From the NCBI GenBank assembly GCA_016190985.1, contig JACPPI010000007.1, positions 124,001 through 188,000 on the forward strand: DNA of 64,000 nt. Reading direction: 5' to 3'. A model generated the notes under the pieces. The model was not told where the DNA came from, ran no database searches, and saw nothing but the letters and a program-made list of their open reading frames with translations. How positions within the stretch are numbered: the stretch's first letter is position 1; each line of letters begins with the position of its first letter. Of this stretch, positions 24,618-38,233 are shown one piece after another. This DNA is from Opitutia bacterium (GTDB lineage: Bacteria; Verrucomicrobiota; Verrucomicrobiia; Opitutales; Opitutaceae). The position numbers were made by a program, and so were the translations under genes.

Positions 24618-25829
24618 ATGTCAGCCGTCCAACCCGCGTTCAGCGCCTCACCGGACGTTCTTGCCGTGACCCCGGCGGGCGTGGTTCGCTCCCGCGTGAA
24701 AATGGATGCCGCGACGGATACTCAGGCTCGCTTGCAGCGCGCGAAGGAGCGGCTGTATGTGCTCTGTCAGGCTGGGGGCTGGTCGTTTTTTCTCGTGCTG
24801 CAGCTGGTCTTCATCGCGCTGTTCCGGACGAGCAGCCTGACGGGTCGGAGTGACCCGATGGAGATCTACCTGTCCATGGTCCGCGTGGTGGCCGAAGGAC
24901 TGTTGATCACGCACTATGCCCGGGTTTACGTGACCCGCTGGGGCTGGAAGGAGCTGGGCTGGCGGCCGCTCATCCCGCGCATTCTGCTGATGGCCCTGAC
25001 CATGTCGGTGGTGTGGACAGTCGTGGGCTACAGCATCGATTTCGGGCTGCTCCAGTTGAAATACGGGAGCAAGTATCCGCTTTGGCTGCTGATGGGCTCC
25101 AGTCTGGTGAACGGAGCCATCATGATGGTCGGCTGGCTCTGCATTTATTTTTTCTACAACCTCTTTGAGCGGCTGAACCGCCTGCAGGTGGAGCAGCTCC
25201 GCCTCGCCGGCAGCGTGAAGGAGGCCGAGCTCCGCGCCCTCAAGTCGCAGGTCAACCCGCACTTCCTCTTCAACTCGCTCAACAGCCTGCGCGCCCTGAT
25301 CGACGAGGACGCCCCGCGCGCCCGCGAGGCCGTGACCCGCCTCGCCAACATGCTGCGCTACTCCCTCCAGTCCGGCCAGCAGGAGACCGTGCCGCTCGAC
25401 GACGAGATCCGCATCGTCGAGGACTACCTGGCGCTTGAGCACATCCGCCACGAGGCCCGCCTGCGCGTCCGCTGGGAAATCGCCGCCGAGGCCCGGCCGA
25501 TCAGCGTCCCGCCGATGCTGTTGCAGACGCTGGTCGAGAACGCGGTCAAATACGGCATCTCCACCCGCCGCGAGGGCGGTGAATTGGGCATCACGGCCCG
25601 CGTGGACGGCCCGGCGCTCAAGATCCGCGTCACCAACCCCGGCGATCTCAGCGCGCCCACGAGCGCCTCCGCCGCGCTCGCGGGCTCGTCCACCGGCGTG
25701 GGCCTGCGCAACGCCGCCGAGCGCCTGCAACTGCTCTTTGGCGAGCGGGCCCGGCTGACGGTGCTGGCCGAGCCGGCGGGCTGCGTCACGGCGGAGGTCC
25801 TGATCCCCCTCGCCCCCTCCTCCCGATGA
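24618..25829 (+). CDS. LytS/NatK-like sensor histidine kinase
   Basis: A 403-residue membrane kinase. Four membrane helices (about residues 50-195) lead to a His_kinase domain with 'KSQVNPHFLFNSLNSL' (His near 215) and an HATPase region with the N-box 'LVENAVKYG' near 308 and 'GVGLRNAAERL' near 358. There is no extracytoplasmic sensor domain, so it probably senses within the membrane. ATG 24618 is used; an ATG at 24702 would also keep the first helix. Stop overlaps the regulator's ATG. The arrangement kinase-regulator-ABC transporter matches natK-natR-natAB of Bacillus. Confidence 0.88.
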   Translation: MSAVQPAFSASPDVLAVTPAGVVRSRVKMDAATDTQARLQRAKERLYVLCQAGGWSFFLVLQLVFIALFRTSSLTGRSDPMEIYLSMVRVVAEGLLITHYARVYVTRWGWKELGWRPLIPRILLMALTMSVVWTVVGYSIDFGLLQLKYGSKYPLWLLMGSSLVNGAIMMVGWLCIYFFYNLFERLNRLQVEQLRLAGSVKEAELRALKSQVNPHFLFNSLNSLRALIDEDAPRAREAVTRLANMLRYSLQSGQQETVPLDDEIRIVEDYLALEHIRHEARLRVRWEIAAEARPISVPPMLLQTLVENAVKYGISTRREGGELGITARVDGPALKIRVTNPGDLSAPTSASAALAGSSTGVGLRNAAERLQLLFGERARLTVLAEPAGCVTAEVLIPLAPSSR

Positions 25830-26548
25830 AAGCGCTGATTGTTGACGACGAGCGCCTCGCGCGCAACGAGCTGCGCCGCCTGCTGGCGGCCCACGCCGAC
25901 ATCGAGATCGCCGGCGAGGCGGTCGACGTGGAGGACGCGCGGGCCAAGGCGGCCGCGCTCAAGCCGGACCTCATCTTTCTCGATGTGCAGATGCCGGGGG
26001 CCGACGGCTTCAGCCTGCTGGAGCAGCTCGAGCCGCCGCTGCCCCAGGTGATCTTCACCACCGCCTACGACGAGTTCGCGGTGAAGGCCTTTGAGTTCAA
26101 CGCGCTCGATTACCTGCTCAAGCCGGTCGATCCCAACCGGCTGGTCGCCGCGTTGGAAAAGCTCCGGCCCCGGGGCGACGCCGCGTCGGCGTCCGGCCCC
26201 GCCGGTCGGCGGCTGACGCTGGAGGACAAGGTCTTTGTCCGCGAGGGCGACCGCTGCTGGTTCGTGCCGGTGAAAAACATCCGGTTGCTCGAGTCCGAGG
26301 GCAACTACACCCGCATCCATTTCGACGACCAGAGGCCGCAGCTCTTCCGCTCGCTCACCGCGATGGAGGAGCGGCTCGATCCCAAGGCCTTTTTCCGCGC
26401 CAACCGCAAGCAGGTCATCAACCTCGCCTGGGCCGAGGGCATCGAGCCCTGGTTCAGCGGCGGCCTGCTCGTGAAGCTCAAGGGCGGGATGAAGGTCGAG
26501 CTGTCCCGCCGCCAGGCGCAGGATTTCCGCGACCGCATGAGCCTCTGA
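25826..26548 (+). CDS. LytTR family response regulator
   Basis: A 240-residue regulator with a receiver domain (acidic pair D7/D8, phospho-acceptor Asp in 'LIFLDVQMPG' near 54, Lys in 'YLLKPV' near 103) and a LytTR DNA-binding domain ('IRLLESEGNYTRIHF ... FFRANRKQVINL', residues 135-238). It overlaps its kinase gene (ATGA) and lies 115 bp before the ABC transporter, which it probably controls. Confidence 0.93.
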   Translation: MKALIVDDERLARNELRRLLAAHADIEIAGEAVDVEDARAKAAALKPDLIFLDVQMPGADGFSLLEQLEPPLPQVIFTTAYDEFAVKAFEFNALDYLLKPVDPNRLVAALEKLRPRGDAASASGPAGRRLTLEDKVFVREGDRCWFVPVKNIRLLESEGNYTRIHFDDQRPQLFRSLTAMEERLDPKAFFRANRKQVINLAWAEGIEPWFSGGLLVKLKGGMKVELSRRQAQDFRDRMSL

Positions 26549-26574
26549 AGGGGAAAGCTGAAGAACTGAAAGGC

Positions 26575-26656
26575 CGAAAGGCTGAAACAACCGGCACCGT
26601 GCCACCAATCGAATCTCGCCTCGCCATTCTCAGCCCTTCAGCCCTTCAGCCTTTCA
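26575..26656. repeat. Imperfect inverted repeat before natA
   Basis: The arm cgaaaggctgaa (26575-26586) pairs with ttcagcctttca (26645-26656). The surroundings are reiterated GAAAGGCTGAA / CAGCCCTTCAG units, giving a purine-rich block on one side and a pyrimidine-rich one on the other. It fills the gap between the regulator and the transporter. Confidence 0.65.
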
Positions 26657-26663
26657 GACCTTT

Positions 26664-27425
26664 ATGATCGAAGCCCACAGCCTCACCAAAACCTTCAAGG
26701 ACAAGAAGCGCGGCGTCATCACCGCCGTGGACAAGGTGTCCTTCACCTGCCGGCCCGGGCAGATCTACGGCCTGCTCGGCGCCAACGGCGCGGGCAAGAC
26801 CACGGCGTTGCGCATGCTCGCCACTCTCCTGACACCGACAACCGGCACGGCGGTGGTGGCGGGCCACGACACCGTCACCGCCTCCGTGCAGGTGCGGGCC
26901 AATGTCGGCTTCCTCGCCGCCAGCACCGCCCTCTACGGCCGGCTCACCGCCCGCGAGATGATCGCGTATTTCGGCCGGCTCAACGGCATGACCGACGACG
27001 CCATCCGGGCCCGCCTCAAGGCGCTCTCGGTGGATCTCGACATGGCCGAGTTCCTCGACCGCCGTTGCGAAAAGTTTTCCACCGGCATGAAGCAGAAGAC
27101 CTCCATCGCCCGCACCCTCATCCACGATCCCGCCGTGATGATCTTCGACGAGCCCACGCTCGGTCTCGACGTGATGACCGCCCGCGCGATCGTCAAGTTT
27201 GTGCGCGACTGCCGCGACCGCGGCAAGACCGTCATCTACTCGACGCACATCATGAGCGAGGTCGAGAAACTCTGCGACCGGGTCGGCATCATCCACAACG
27301 GCCGCCTGGTCGCCGAAGGCACCGTCCCCGAGCTCCGGGCCCGCTTCAACGAGCAGGACATGGAGGAAGTTTTCGTGAAGGCCGTCGGCGGCGAGGCCGC
27401 CCTGGCCGCCGCGTTGAAAAACTGA
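26664..27425 (+). CDS. natA: ABC transporter ATP-binding protein, NatA-like
   Basis: A 253-residue ATPase subunit. Walker A 'GANGAGKTT' is at about residues 38-46, Walker B 'VMIFDEPTLGLD' near 153-164, and the H-loop His in 'YSTHIMSEVE' near 194. The signature motif is FSTGMKQK in place of LSGGQ, as in NatA and related exporters of Na+ or drugs. It works with the permease 10 bp downstream. Regulation by the LytS/LytTR pair upstream is inferred from the natKR-natAB parallel. Confidence 0.85.
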   Translation: MIEAHSLTKTFKDKKRGVITAVDKVSFTCRPGQIYGLLGANGAGKTTALRMLATLLTPTTGTAVVAGHDTVTASVQVRANVGFLAASTALYGRLTAREMIAYFGRLNGMTDDAIRARLKALSVDLDMAEFLDRRCEKFSTGMKQKTSIARTLIHDPAVMIFDEPTLGLDVMTARAIVKFVRDCRDRGKTVIYSTHIMSEVEKLCDRVGIIHNGRLVAEGTVPELRARFNEQDMEEVFVKAVGGEAALAAALKN

Positions 27426-27435
27426 GGCCCCCACC

Positions 27436-28686
27436 ATGAACTGGAACAACATCACCACCGTTTACCTGAAGGAGCTCCGCGACTCGCTCCGCGACCGCCG
27501 CACGCTGCTCTCCACGATCATCATCCCCACGCTGGTCATCCCGCTGATGGTCTTCGGCGTCGGCAAGGTCATGAGCAAGGTCATGAACCAGGCGCAGGAG
27601 GAGGCCTCGCCGATCATGATCATCGGCGGCGAGGATTCGCCCGGCATCGTGGCGGCGCTCAAGGCCGAGCGGGATGCCGCCAAAAACCGCCCCGTGTTTC
27701 GCGTGGTGCCGACCGGCGACTACAAGGCCGCCATCGGCGACAAGAAGATCCGCGCCGCCGTTGAAATCCCCGCCGGCTTCGAGGCGGCGCTGCGGACCGG
27801 CGTGGCGCCCGATGTCACGGTTTACCACTACGAGGGGGAGATAAAGTCATCCTTGGGCCAGCGTGCGCTGGAGAAGTTTTTCACCGAGTTGCGGCAAAAG
27901 ACCGCCGAGGCTGCGCTCACCGGGCGCAACCTCCCCGTCACGTTGCTCAAGCCTTTCGAGGTGAAGCGCAAGAACGCCGCCCCGCCCGAGAAGGTCGGCG
28001 GCAACATCGTCGGCGGCTTCGTGCCCTACCTGATCATCATCCTGTGTTTCACCGGCGCGATGTATCCCGCGATGGACCTCACCGCCGGGGAAAAGGAGCG
28101 CGGCACGATGGAGACCCTGTTGTGCAGCCCGGTGCCGCGCGTCGACATCGTGCTGGGCAAATTCCTCATGGTGCTCACCGGCTCGGTCTCCGCCATGGTC
28201 TTCATGCTCCTGTCGATGGGCACCACGGCCGCCATCGGCGGCTCGATCATGACCGGCAGCGGCGCCACCATGAAACTGGCCCAGGGCGGCGCCGCTGCGC
28301 CGAACGTGATGCCGACGGTGGACCCGATGGGGCTGATCGGCGTGCTCGCGATGGTGCTGCCGGTGGCGGTGCTGTTCGCCGCCGCGGCGTTCACCATCTC
28401 GCTGTTCGCCAAAAGCTACAAGGAGGCCCAGAGTTACCTCGCGCCGATGATGATCGTCGTCATCATGCCGGCGGTGATCGGCATGCTGCCCGGCATCGAT
28501 CTCAACGTGAAGCTGGCGCTCGTGCCGATCCTGAACCTCTCACTCGTCTGCAAGGAGATGCTCTCCGGGGTCTGGCACTGGGGTCTCATCGCGCTCATTT
28601 TCGGTTCGTCGAGCCTATACGCCGCCCTCGCGCTGACACTCGCGGTGAAGATGTTCAACCGCGAGGACGTGATGTTCCGCGCGTGA
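27436..28686 (+). CDS. natB: ABC-2 type permease, NatB-like
   Basis: A 416-residue permease. One N-terminal helix (about residues 28-46) precedes a long extracytoplasmic segment of about 150 residues, then five to six helices ('IIILCFTGAMYPAMDLTAGEKERGTMETLL' region from residue 195). The 'TAGEKERGTMETLLCSPV' motif is the ABC-2/NatB hallmark. It forms the membrane part of the exporter with the preceding ATPase. A hairpin repeat whose first stem ends in TTTT follows the stop and may terminate the operon. Confidence 0.87.
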   Translation: MNWNNITTVYLKELRDSLRDRRTLLSTIIIPTLVIPLMVFGVGKVMSKVMNQAQEEASPIMIIGGEDSPGIVAALKAERDAAKNRPVFRVVPTGDYKAAIGDKKIRAAVEIPAGFEAALRTGVAPDVTVYHYEGEIKSSLGQRALEKFFTELRQKTAEAALTGRNLPVTLLKPFEVKRKNAAPPEKVGGNIVGGFVPYLIIILCFTGAMYPAMDLTAGEKERGTMETLLCSPVPRVDIVLGKFLMVLTGSVSAMVFMLLSMGTTAAIGGSIMTGSGATMKLAQGGAAAPNVMPTVDPMGLIGVLAMVLPVAVLFAAAAFTISLFAKSYKEAQSYLAPMMIVVIMPAVIGMLPGIDLNVKLALVPILNLSLVCKEMLSGVWHWGLIALIFGSSSLYAALALTLAVKMFNREDVMFRA

Positions 28687-28695
28687 GGTTGGACG

Positions 28696-28769
28696 GTGGA
28701 GCGCACTGACCCCAGTGCGCTTTTCTTCGCAAGGAGTGTCCAAAACGCGCTGCGGTCAGCGCGTTCCAC
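28696..28769. repeat. Double-hairpin intergenic repeat (GTGGAGCG family), copy 2
   Basis: Hairpins agcgcact/agtgcgct (28700-28721) and aacgcgct/agcgcgtt (28744-28765) with outer ends GTGGAGCG-like and CCAC. The first hairpin is followed by TTTTCTT and can double as the natB terminator. Confidence 0.8.
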
Positions 28770-28786
28770 CCCCAGTTTTGATAATT

Positions 28787-28824
28787 GGGTAAAAGCCGCC
28801 GGCGCGGGGTAAACCCCGGGTAAA
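28787..28824. promoter_or_regulatory. Three GGGTAAA direct repeats
   Basis: GGGTAAA occurs at 28787, 28807 and 28818, spaced 20 and 11 bp, i.e. on one helix face, 65-100 bp before the coiled-coil gene. An activator site is possible; nothing identifies the protein. Confidence 0.35.
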
Positions 28825-28890
28825 TGGCCCCGCCCTCGCTAGGCGTTCAGCCACCTTGCTGGTAGGGTGCGGTCGTAACTTTCCACTCCC

Positions 28891-29385
28891 ATGAACACCC
28901 CCGACACATCCTCCGCCGCCCAGGAATCCGCCCACCTCGAAAAACTGCGCTCGCAGCTCTCGACCGACATCGAGGCCATGCAGCAGAAGGAAGCCAGCCT
29001 GAAGGAATACGAGCAACGCCTGCGCCTGCTGGTGGAGCACGCCCACCAAACCCCGCCGACGCAGCCCACCAGCCGGTTCTATGTCGCCAACGGTCCCGAC
29101 AGCCAGGAGGCCCTCGACGCCGAGTGGGACAAATACAACCGGGCCCACGCCCTGCTCGAGGCCGCGCGCCGCGGGCTGACCGACGACCGCCTCGCCTTCA
29201 AGGAACGCGAGGAGAAGCTCGACCTGCGCGAGGCCGACGTCGCCCGGCGCGAAGCCTGGGTGGCGGGCCGCGAGCAGGAGCTCGCCACGCGGGAAGCCGC
29301 CACGGCCGCGCGACCGGAGGCGAAGGCGACCTTCATCTCCGCCCCGTTCCTCGCCGCGAAAAATTTCTTCACGCGGCAGGGCTGA
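28891..29385 (+). CDS. Coiled-coil protein of unknown function
   Basis: A 164-residue acidic, highly charged protein. Two long helical stretches with heptad character (about residues 12-50 and 80-137, e.g. 'KEREEKLDLREADVARREAWVAGREQEL') are joined by a proline-containing linker. No signal peptide or membrane segment. No family is recognised. It lies between the natAB operon and the convergent ABC-F gene and appears monocistronic. Confidence 0.7.
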   Translation: MNTPDTSSAAQESAHLEKLRSQLSTDIEAMQQKEASLKEYEQRLRLLVEHAHQTPPTQPTSRFYVANGPDSQEALDAEWDKYNRAHALLEAARRGLTDDRLAFKEREEKLDLREADVARREAWVAGREQELATREAATAARPEAKATFISAPFLAAKNFFTRQG

Positions 29386-29423
29386 GGCGTGCCGTTCGCG
29401 AGGCGGGAGCGGGGGCTCCCGCC

Positions 29424-31316
<1,893 letters not shown>

Positions 31317-31366
31317 GGCAAACCCGCGAGTGAGCCGCTTCGCAGGGTTGCCGTCAATGGCTTTGC

Positions 31367-32293
31367 TCAGGTCAATGTCAGGGCCACGGCGCCAGCCACC
31401 GCGACCACCCCGCCCGCCACGGAACGCCGGGACGGACGCTCACCCTCCAGCCAATACGCGATCGGGATGGCGATGAGCGGCGTCGTGGCCGCGATGGGCA
31501 GGACGAGGCCGCTCGGGGTCGTGGCCAGCGCCCACTGGTAGCAGCCGACGGCCAGCACCGGCCCGACCAGGCTGTTGGCGAGCAGCCACAGGCGCGCCCG
31601 CCGCCGTCCCGCCGGGTTGTCCAGCGCCGCCGGACGCGGCGGCAGCCGGCCGAGCAGGCGCAGGATCAGAAACCAAACCGCCGTGAACACGAGGCCCGCG
31701 AGGATGCGATGGTAGGTCGCGTTGAGACCGAACGTGGCGTTGTGCGCGGATTCGCCCGCCGCGACGGCAACATCGACGCCTTTGCGGCTCACCAACGCGC
31801 CCAGGCCCTGGCCGGCGGCGGCCACCAGGCCAAAGAGAAACCCTAGCGGCCGCACGCGGACACGCGGCGGACTGGCCTTGCTCGGCATCAAGGCCAGCAG
31901 CACCCCGCCGATGATCACCGCGCCCCACAGCACCTGCGCGCCCGACAGGCGTGTGCCCAGCCACAGCCACTCGCCGACGGCCGCGATGGGGGCCGCGAGG
32001 CACTGGGTCATCAGCACGGTCAGGCGGGAGCCGAGCAGGGGCAGGGCGGCAAAGACGCCGAGGTCGCCGAGGCCCATGCCGATGATGCCGCTGAGCAAGA
32101 ACCAACCCGTGCTCGCACTGCCGAAGCCGTGGCCCAGGGTGTGCGCGAAGAGCCCCAGCACCGAAACCGAGATGAGCAGCCGCCCGAGATTGGCGCGGAG
32201 GGGCCCGGAGGCCTGGACGCTGCGGCCGGCGCAGGTGGCGTTGAGGGCGAAGAAAAAAGCGGCGAGGAAGGCGGCGAACACGGCTGGTCGCAC
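31367..32293 (-). CDS. EamA/DMT family transporter
   Basis: A 308-residue membrane protein with about ten helices in two EamA repeats (for example '[19 protein letters not shown]' and '[44 protein letters not shown]'). Substrate unknown. A GTG at 32293 is the preferred start because it directly precedes the first helix; an ATG at 32407 would add 38 non-hydrophobic residues and overlap the start of the divergent YyaL gene. Confidence 0.8.
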   Translation of the reverse strand: MRPAVFAAFLAAFFFALNATCAGRSVQASGPLRANLGRLLISVSVLGLFAHTLGHGFGSASTGWFLLSGIIGMGLGDLGVFAALPLLGSRLTVLMTQCLAAPIAAVGEWLWLGTRLSGAQVLWGAVIIGGVLLALMPSKASPPRVRVRPLGFLFGLVAAAGQGLGALVSRKGVDVAVAAGESAHNATFGLNATYHRILAGLVFTAVWFLILRLLGRLPPRPAALDNPAGRRRARLWLLANSLVGPVLAVGCYQWALATTPSGLVLPIAATTPLIAIPIAYWLEGERPSRRSVAGGVVAVAGAVALTLT

Positions 32294-32399
32294 GCTCGCA
32301 GCGGGAAGCCAGGGGGCGCAACCATCGTTTGCGGCCGCCGGTGACAGGCCCGGCGATTTTTTTTGCCTTGCTGCCGGGTTGCGCGAACTTGGCGAACAT

Positions 32400-34637
<2,238 letters not shown>

Positions 34638-34679
34638 TTTAAGGTCTGGCCAGCGCGGCCAATTGTTAACAAGCATGTG

Positions 34680-34704
34680 GGGATTGTCCCAAGCGGACAA
34701 TCCC
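34680..34704 (+). terminator. Hairpin after the YyaL-type gene
   Basis: A perfect 10-bp stem (gggattgtcc / ggacaatccc) with a 5-base loop, 43 bp after the stop codon. There is no T tract, so termination is only likely. Confidence 0.45.
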
Positions 34705-34750
34705 TCAACCTTCATCGGTAGTTATCGCACTGAGATGATCGCAACCGTCC

Positions 34751-37636
34751 ATGGAGCCACCTCCGCCCAAACCGCTCAATGATCCCGCCCGGCTGGCCGC
34801 GCTGCGACGGCTGGGTCTGCTCGACACGCCGGCGGAAGCCGGGTTCGACCGGCTCACGCGGCTGGCCGCCAAGGTGCTCGGGGCCCCGACGTGCCTCGTG
34901 TCGCTGGTCGACGACCGGCGGCAGTTCTTCAAGGCGGCCTTCGGCCTCAGCGGGCCGGCGGGCGCGGCGCGGCAAACCCCGCTCACGCACTCGTTCTGCC
35001 AGCATGTCGTGGCCTCGGGGGCACCGCTGGTGGTGGACGATGCGCCGGCGCATCCGCAGGTTTGCGACAACCCCGCCATCCGCGACTTTGGCGTGATGGC
35101 CTACTTGGGCGCGCCGATCCGCGCGCCCGACGACCACATCATCGGCTCGTTCTGCGTGATTGAGGGGAGCCCGCGCCGCTGGCTGCCGCACGAGGTGGAA
35201 TTGGTGCGGGAATTCGCGGGGCTGGTGGACACGGAGGTCGCGCTGCAGGCCGCGTCCATCGAGCGGGAGATGGCGCTCGGGCACCAGCGCGCGGTGCTGA
35301 ACGGCACACCGTTCAGCGTGATCACCACGACGCCGGAGGGAATCATCGAGGTGTTCAACGCCGGGGCCGAGGCCATGCTGGGCTATGCCGCCGCGGAGAT
35401 GATCGGCCGGCAGACGCCGGCCGTGATCCACCTGGCCGCCGAGGTGGAGGCGCGCGCCCGGGAGTTGAGCGCGCAGCTCGGGCGGGAGATCGCGCCGGGG
35501 TTCGAGGCGTTCGTGGCCCGCGCGCGGCTGGACGGGGCCGACGAGCGCGAGTGGACCTACGTGCGCAAGGACGGGAGCCGGCTGCCGGTGCTGCTGAGCG
35601 TGACGGCGCTGCGCGGCGCCGAGGGCGCGATCACGGGGTTCATGGGCATCGCGCAGGACATCACCGCGCGCCGGCAGGCGGAGCAGGCGCTGCGCGACAG
35701 CGAGGAGCGCTTCCGCACCCTGGCGCAGCTCGCGCCGGTGGGGATCTATCAGGCGGATGCCCGGGGCGCCTGCCTCTATGTGAACGAGCGGTGGAGCGCG
35801 CTGGCGGGCCTCTCCGCGGCGGAAGCCGCCGGCGAAGGCTGGAGCGCCGCCTTGCACCCGGACGACCGCGAGAAAACCTACGCGGAGTGGAAGGCCTTCA
35901 GCCAGGGCGACCGGGAATTTGCCCTGGAATACCGCTTCCGGCACCGGGATGGCCGCGTCACCTGGGTGGCCGGCGGCGCCGTGGCGCTCCGCGACGCCGC
36001 CGGGTCCATCACCGGGTTCCTGGGAACGGTGAGCGACATCACGGCGCGCAAGGAGCTGGAAACCAGCCTGGCCCTGGCCCGCGACCAGGCGCTCGAAAGC
36101 TCGCGGCTGAAGTCGGAGTTTCTCGCCAACATGAGCCACGAGATCCGCACGCCGATGAACGGCATCATCGGCATGACGGGCCTGCTGCTGGACACGGAGC
36201 TGACCGGCGCGCAGCGCGAGATGGGGCAGACCATCGGGAACAGCGCCGAGCACCTGCTGGCGATCATCGACGACATCCTTGACTTCTCCAAGATCGAGGC
36301 CGGCAAGCTGCGGATCGAGGCCAGGCCGCTGGTGCTGGAAACCCTGCTGGATGAGGTGAGGTCACTGCTGACCGCCCGGGCGCAGCGCAAAGACCTGGCG
36401 CTGCGCTTTGATCTGGATGCGCGCCTGCCGGCCCCGCTGCTGGGGGATGCGGGACGCATCCGGCAGGTGCTGCTCAACCTGATCGGCAATGCCATCAAGT
36501 TCACGGTGCGGGGCGAGATTGTCGTCGCGGTGCGCTGGTTGTCCGAATCCGACCAGAAGGTGTGCTTCCGCGTGGAAGTGCGGGACACGGGCATCGGCAT
36601 CCCCGCGGCGGTCCAGCCGCGGCTCTTCCAGCCCTTCACCCAGGCGGACGGGTCGACGACCCGCCGGTTTGGCGGCACGGGGCTCGGCCTGGCGATCTCC
36701 CGGCAGCTGGTGGAGCTGATGGGCGGCGAGATCGGCCTGAGCAGCGAGTTGCACCGCGGGTCGTGCTTCTGGTTCTCCCTCGCCTTGCCCCGCGCGGGAG
36801 AATCCGTCCCGGCCACACCGGGGCGGACGGCCACCGACCGGTCCTTTGCGCTCGCGCAACCCGAGGCCCGCCTGCTCGTGGCGGAGGACAATGAGACCAA
36901 CCGCCTGGTGGCGCGGGGGATTCTGGAACGGCTCGGCTTCCAGCTGGATTTTGCGGGCGATGGCGCCGAGGCCCTGCAGCTGCTGGCCCGCCACCGCTAT
37001 GCCGCGGTATTGATAGATTGCCAGATGCCGGTCATGGACGGCTACACCGCCACCCGGCAGATCCGGGCCGGCGCGGTGCCGGGACTGGATCGGAATATCA
37101 CCGTCATCGCGCTGACGGCCTACGCCATGCCCAGCGACCGGCAGAAATGCCTTGAGGCCGGCATGGACGACTATCTGCCCAAGCCCCTGCGGCCGGACCA
37201 GCTCCTGCAAGCCTTGGAACGCTGCGGGCTGATCGTGTCCGGCGCGGCGGGCGCGGCGGCGGCCGCCCCTGCACCGGGCGAGGTCTTGGCGGCCGACCAG
37301 GTGGAACTGCTGCGCGGGTTGCCCGGGCGCCAGCAGCCGACGTTGTGGCAGGAGGTGACGGAGATTTTCCTGCGGGAGACGCCGGCCGACCTGGCCACAC
37401 TGCGCGACCACGCGGAGCGGCAGGACCAAACGGCCACCGCCCAGCTGGCGCACCGGCTGGCGGGCGCCTGCGGGAGCCTCGGCGGCCACGCGTTGCGCCA
37501 GGCGGCCCAGGCGGTGGAGGCGGCCGCCGCGCGCAATGACTGGGCGGCGGCGCCGCAGCAAATCCGGAAACTCGACATGGAGTGGCGGCGGCTGCAGGCT
37601 GCCATCCTGAAGTCAGACTCACCCCCCACTCCATGA
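34751..37636 (+). CDS. Hybrid sensor histidine kinase: GAF-PAS-PAS-HisKA-HATPase-REC-Hpt
   Basis: A 961-residue soluble hybrid kinase. Order: GAF (about residues 20-165), two PAS domains (175-310 and 315-440, each ending in a PAC-like '...ITGFxGxxxDITARR/K'), HisKA with 'NMSHEIRTPMNGIIGM' (His near 461), HATPase with 'LLNLIGNAIKFT' and 'GTGLGLAIS', receiver with 'LLVAEDNETNRLVA' and phospho-acceptor Asp in 'VLIDCQMPVMDG' (near 756), and a C-terminal Hpt domain with 'QLAHRLAGACGSLGG' (His near 900). No membrane segments, so the signal is cytoplasmic. Stop overlaps the next gene's start (ATGA). Confidence 0.92.
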   Translation: MEPPPPKPLNDPARLAALRRLGLLDTPAEAGFDRLTRLAAKVLGAPTCLVSLVDDRRQFFKAAFGLSGPAGAARQTPLTHSFCQHVVASGAPLVVDDAPAHPQVCDNPAIRDFGVMAYLGAPIRAPDDHIIGSFCVIEGSPRRWLPHEVELVREFAGLVDTEVALQAASIEREMALGHQRAVLNGTPFSVITTTPEGIIEVFNAGAEAMLGYAAAEMIGRQTPAVIHLAAEVEARARELSAQLGREIAPGFEAFVARARLDGADEREWTYVRKDGSRLPVLLSVTALRGAEGAITGFMGIAQDITARRQAEQALRDSEERFRTLAQLAPVGIYQADARGACLYVNERWSALAGLSAAEAAGEGWSAALHPDDREKTYAEWKAFSQGDREFALEYRFRHRDGRVTWVAGGAVALRDAAGSITGFLGTVSDITARKELETSLALARDQALESSRLKSEFLANMSHEIRTPMNGIIGMTGLLLDTELTGAQREMGQTIGNSAEHLLAIIDDILDFSKIEAGKLRIEARPLVLETLLDEVRSLLTARAQRKDLALRFDLDARLPAPLLGDAGRIRQVLLNLIGNAIKFTVRGEIVVAVRWLSESDQKVCFRVEVRDTGIGIPAAVQPRLFQPFTQADGSTTRRFGGTGLGLAISRQLVELMGGEIGLSSELHRGSCFWFSLALPRAGESVPATPGRTATDRSFALAQPEARLLVAEDNETNRLVARGILERLGFQLDFAGDGAEALQLLARHRYAAVLIDCQMPVMDGYTATRQIRAGAVPGLDRNITVIALTAYAMPSDRQKCLEAGMDDYLPKPLRPDQLLQALERCGLIVSGAAGAAAAAPAPGEVLAADQVELLRGLPGRQQPTLWQEVTEIFLRETPADLATLRDHAERQDQTATAQLAHRLAGACGSLGGHALRQAAQAVEAAAARNDWAAAPQQIRKLDMEWRRLQAAILKSDSPPTP

Positions 37637-38226
37637 AAGTGCTGATCGCCGAGGATGACCCGATCGCCGGCCGCGTGCTCGAAGCCGCGCTGGTGAAGCT
37701 GGGCCACGAACCGCAGATCACCAACGACGGGGAGGCGGCCTGGCAATTGCTGCAGGCGCAACCCGTCCGGGTCGTGGTCAGCGACTGGCGCATGCCCCGG
37801 CTCGACGGGCTCGAACTGTGCCGGCGCATCCGGGCCCGCCCTGGCGACTACGTCTGCTTTATCCTGCTGACCCAGCAGGCGGCCACCGCCGGCAACCTGA
37901 AGGAGGCCATGGAGGCGGGCGTGGACGATTTTCTGGGCAAACCCGTCGATCACGGCCAGCTCTGGATGCGGCTGCGCGTGGCGGAGCGCATCCTGCAATT
38001 CACCACCGAGGTCCGCCAGCTGGAGTCCTTTCTGCCCATCTGCAGCTACTGCAAGAACGTGCGGGACGACAAAAACTACTGGCACCGGATCGAGCAATAT
38101 ATCAACCAGCGCACCGGCGCCAATTTCAGCCACGGCGTGTGCCCGTCCTGCTACGAGCGCGTGCTGGTGCCGCAGATGCTGGCGGCGGGCCTCACCCCGC
38201 CTCCGCCCGGGGAACGCGGCCGGTAG
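37633..38226 (+). CDS. Response regulator with C-terminal Cys-rich zinc-ribbon-like segment
   Basis: A 197-residue protein. The receiver domain (residues 1-120) has the acidic pair E8/D9, phospho-acceptor Asp in 'VVVSDWRMPRLDG' (near 53) and Lys in 'FLGKPV' (near 104). After a short helix follows 'LPICSYCKNVRDDKNYW ... HGVCPSCYE' (residues 135-177), two CxxC pairs typical of the tail found on many PAS/REC signalling proteins. No DNA-binding domain, so it probably acts by protein contacts as partner of the hybrid kinase whose gene it overlaps. Confidence 0.9.
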   Translation: MKVLIAEDDPIAGRVLEAALVKLGHEPQITNDGEAAWQLLQAQPVRVVVSDWRMPRLDGLELCRRIRARPGDYVCFILLTQQAATAGNLKEAMEAGVDDFLGKPVDHGQLWMRLRVAERILQFTTEVRQLESFLPICSYCKNVRDDKNYWHRIEQYINQRTGANFSHGVCPSCYERVLVPQMLAAGLTPPPPGERGR

Positions 38227-38233
38227 CCACCGG

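Noticed and set aside
31722-32399. In-frame 226-codon extension upstream of the YyaL-type protein
   Set aside because: It overlaps the divergent EamA gene and has no resemblance to the family, which starts at [14 protein letters not shown].
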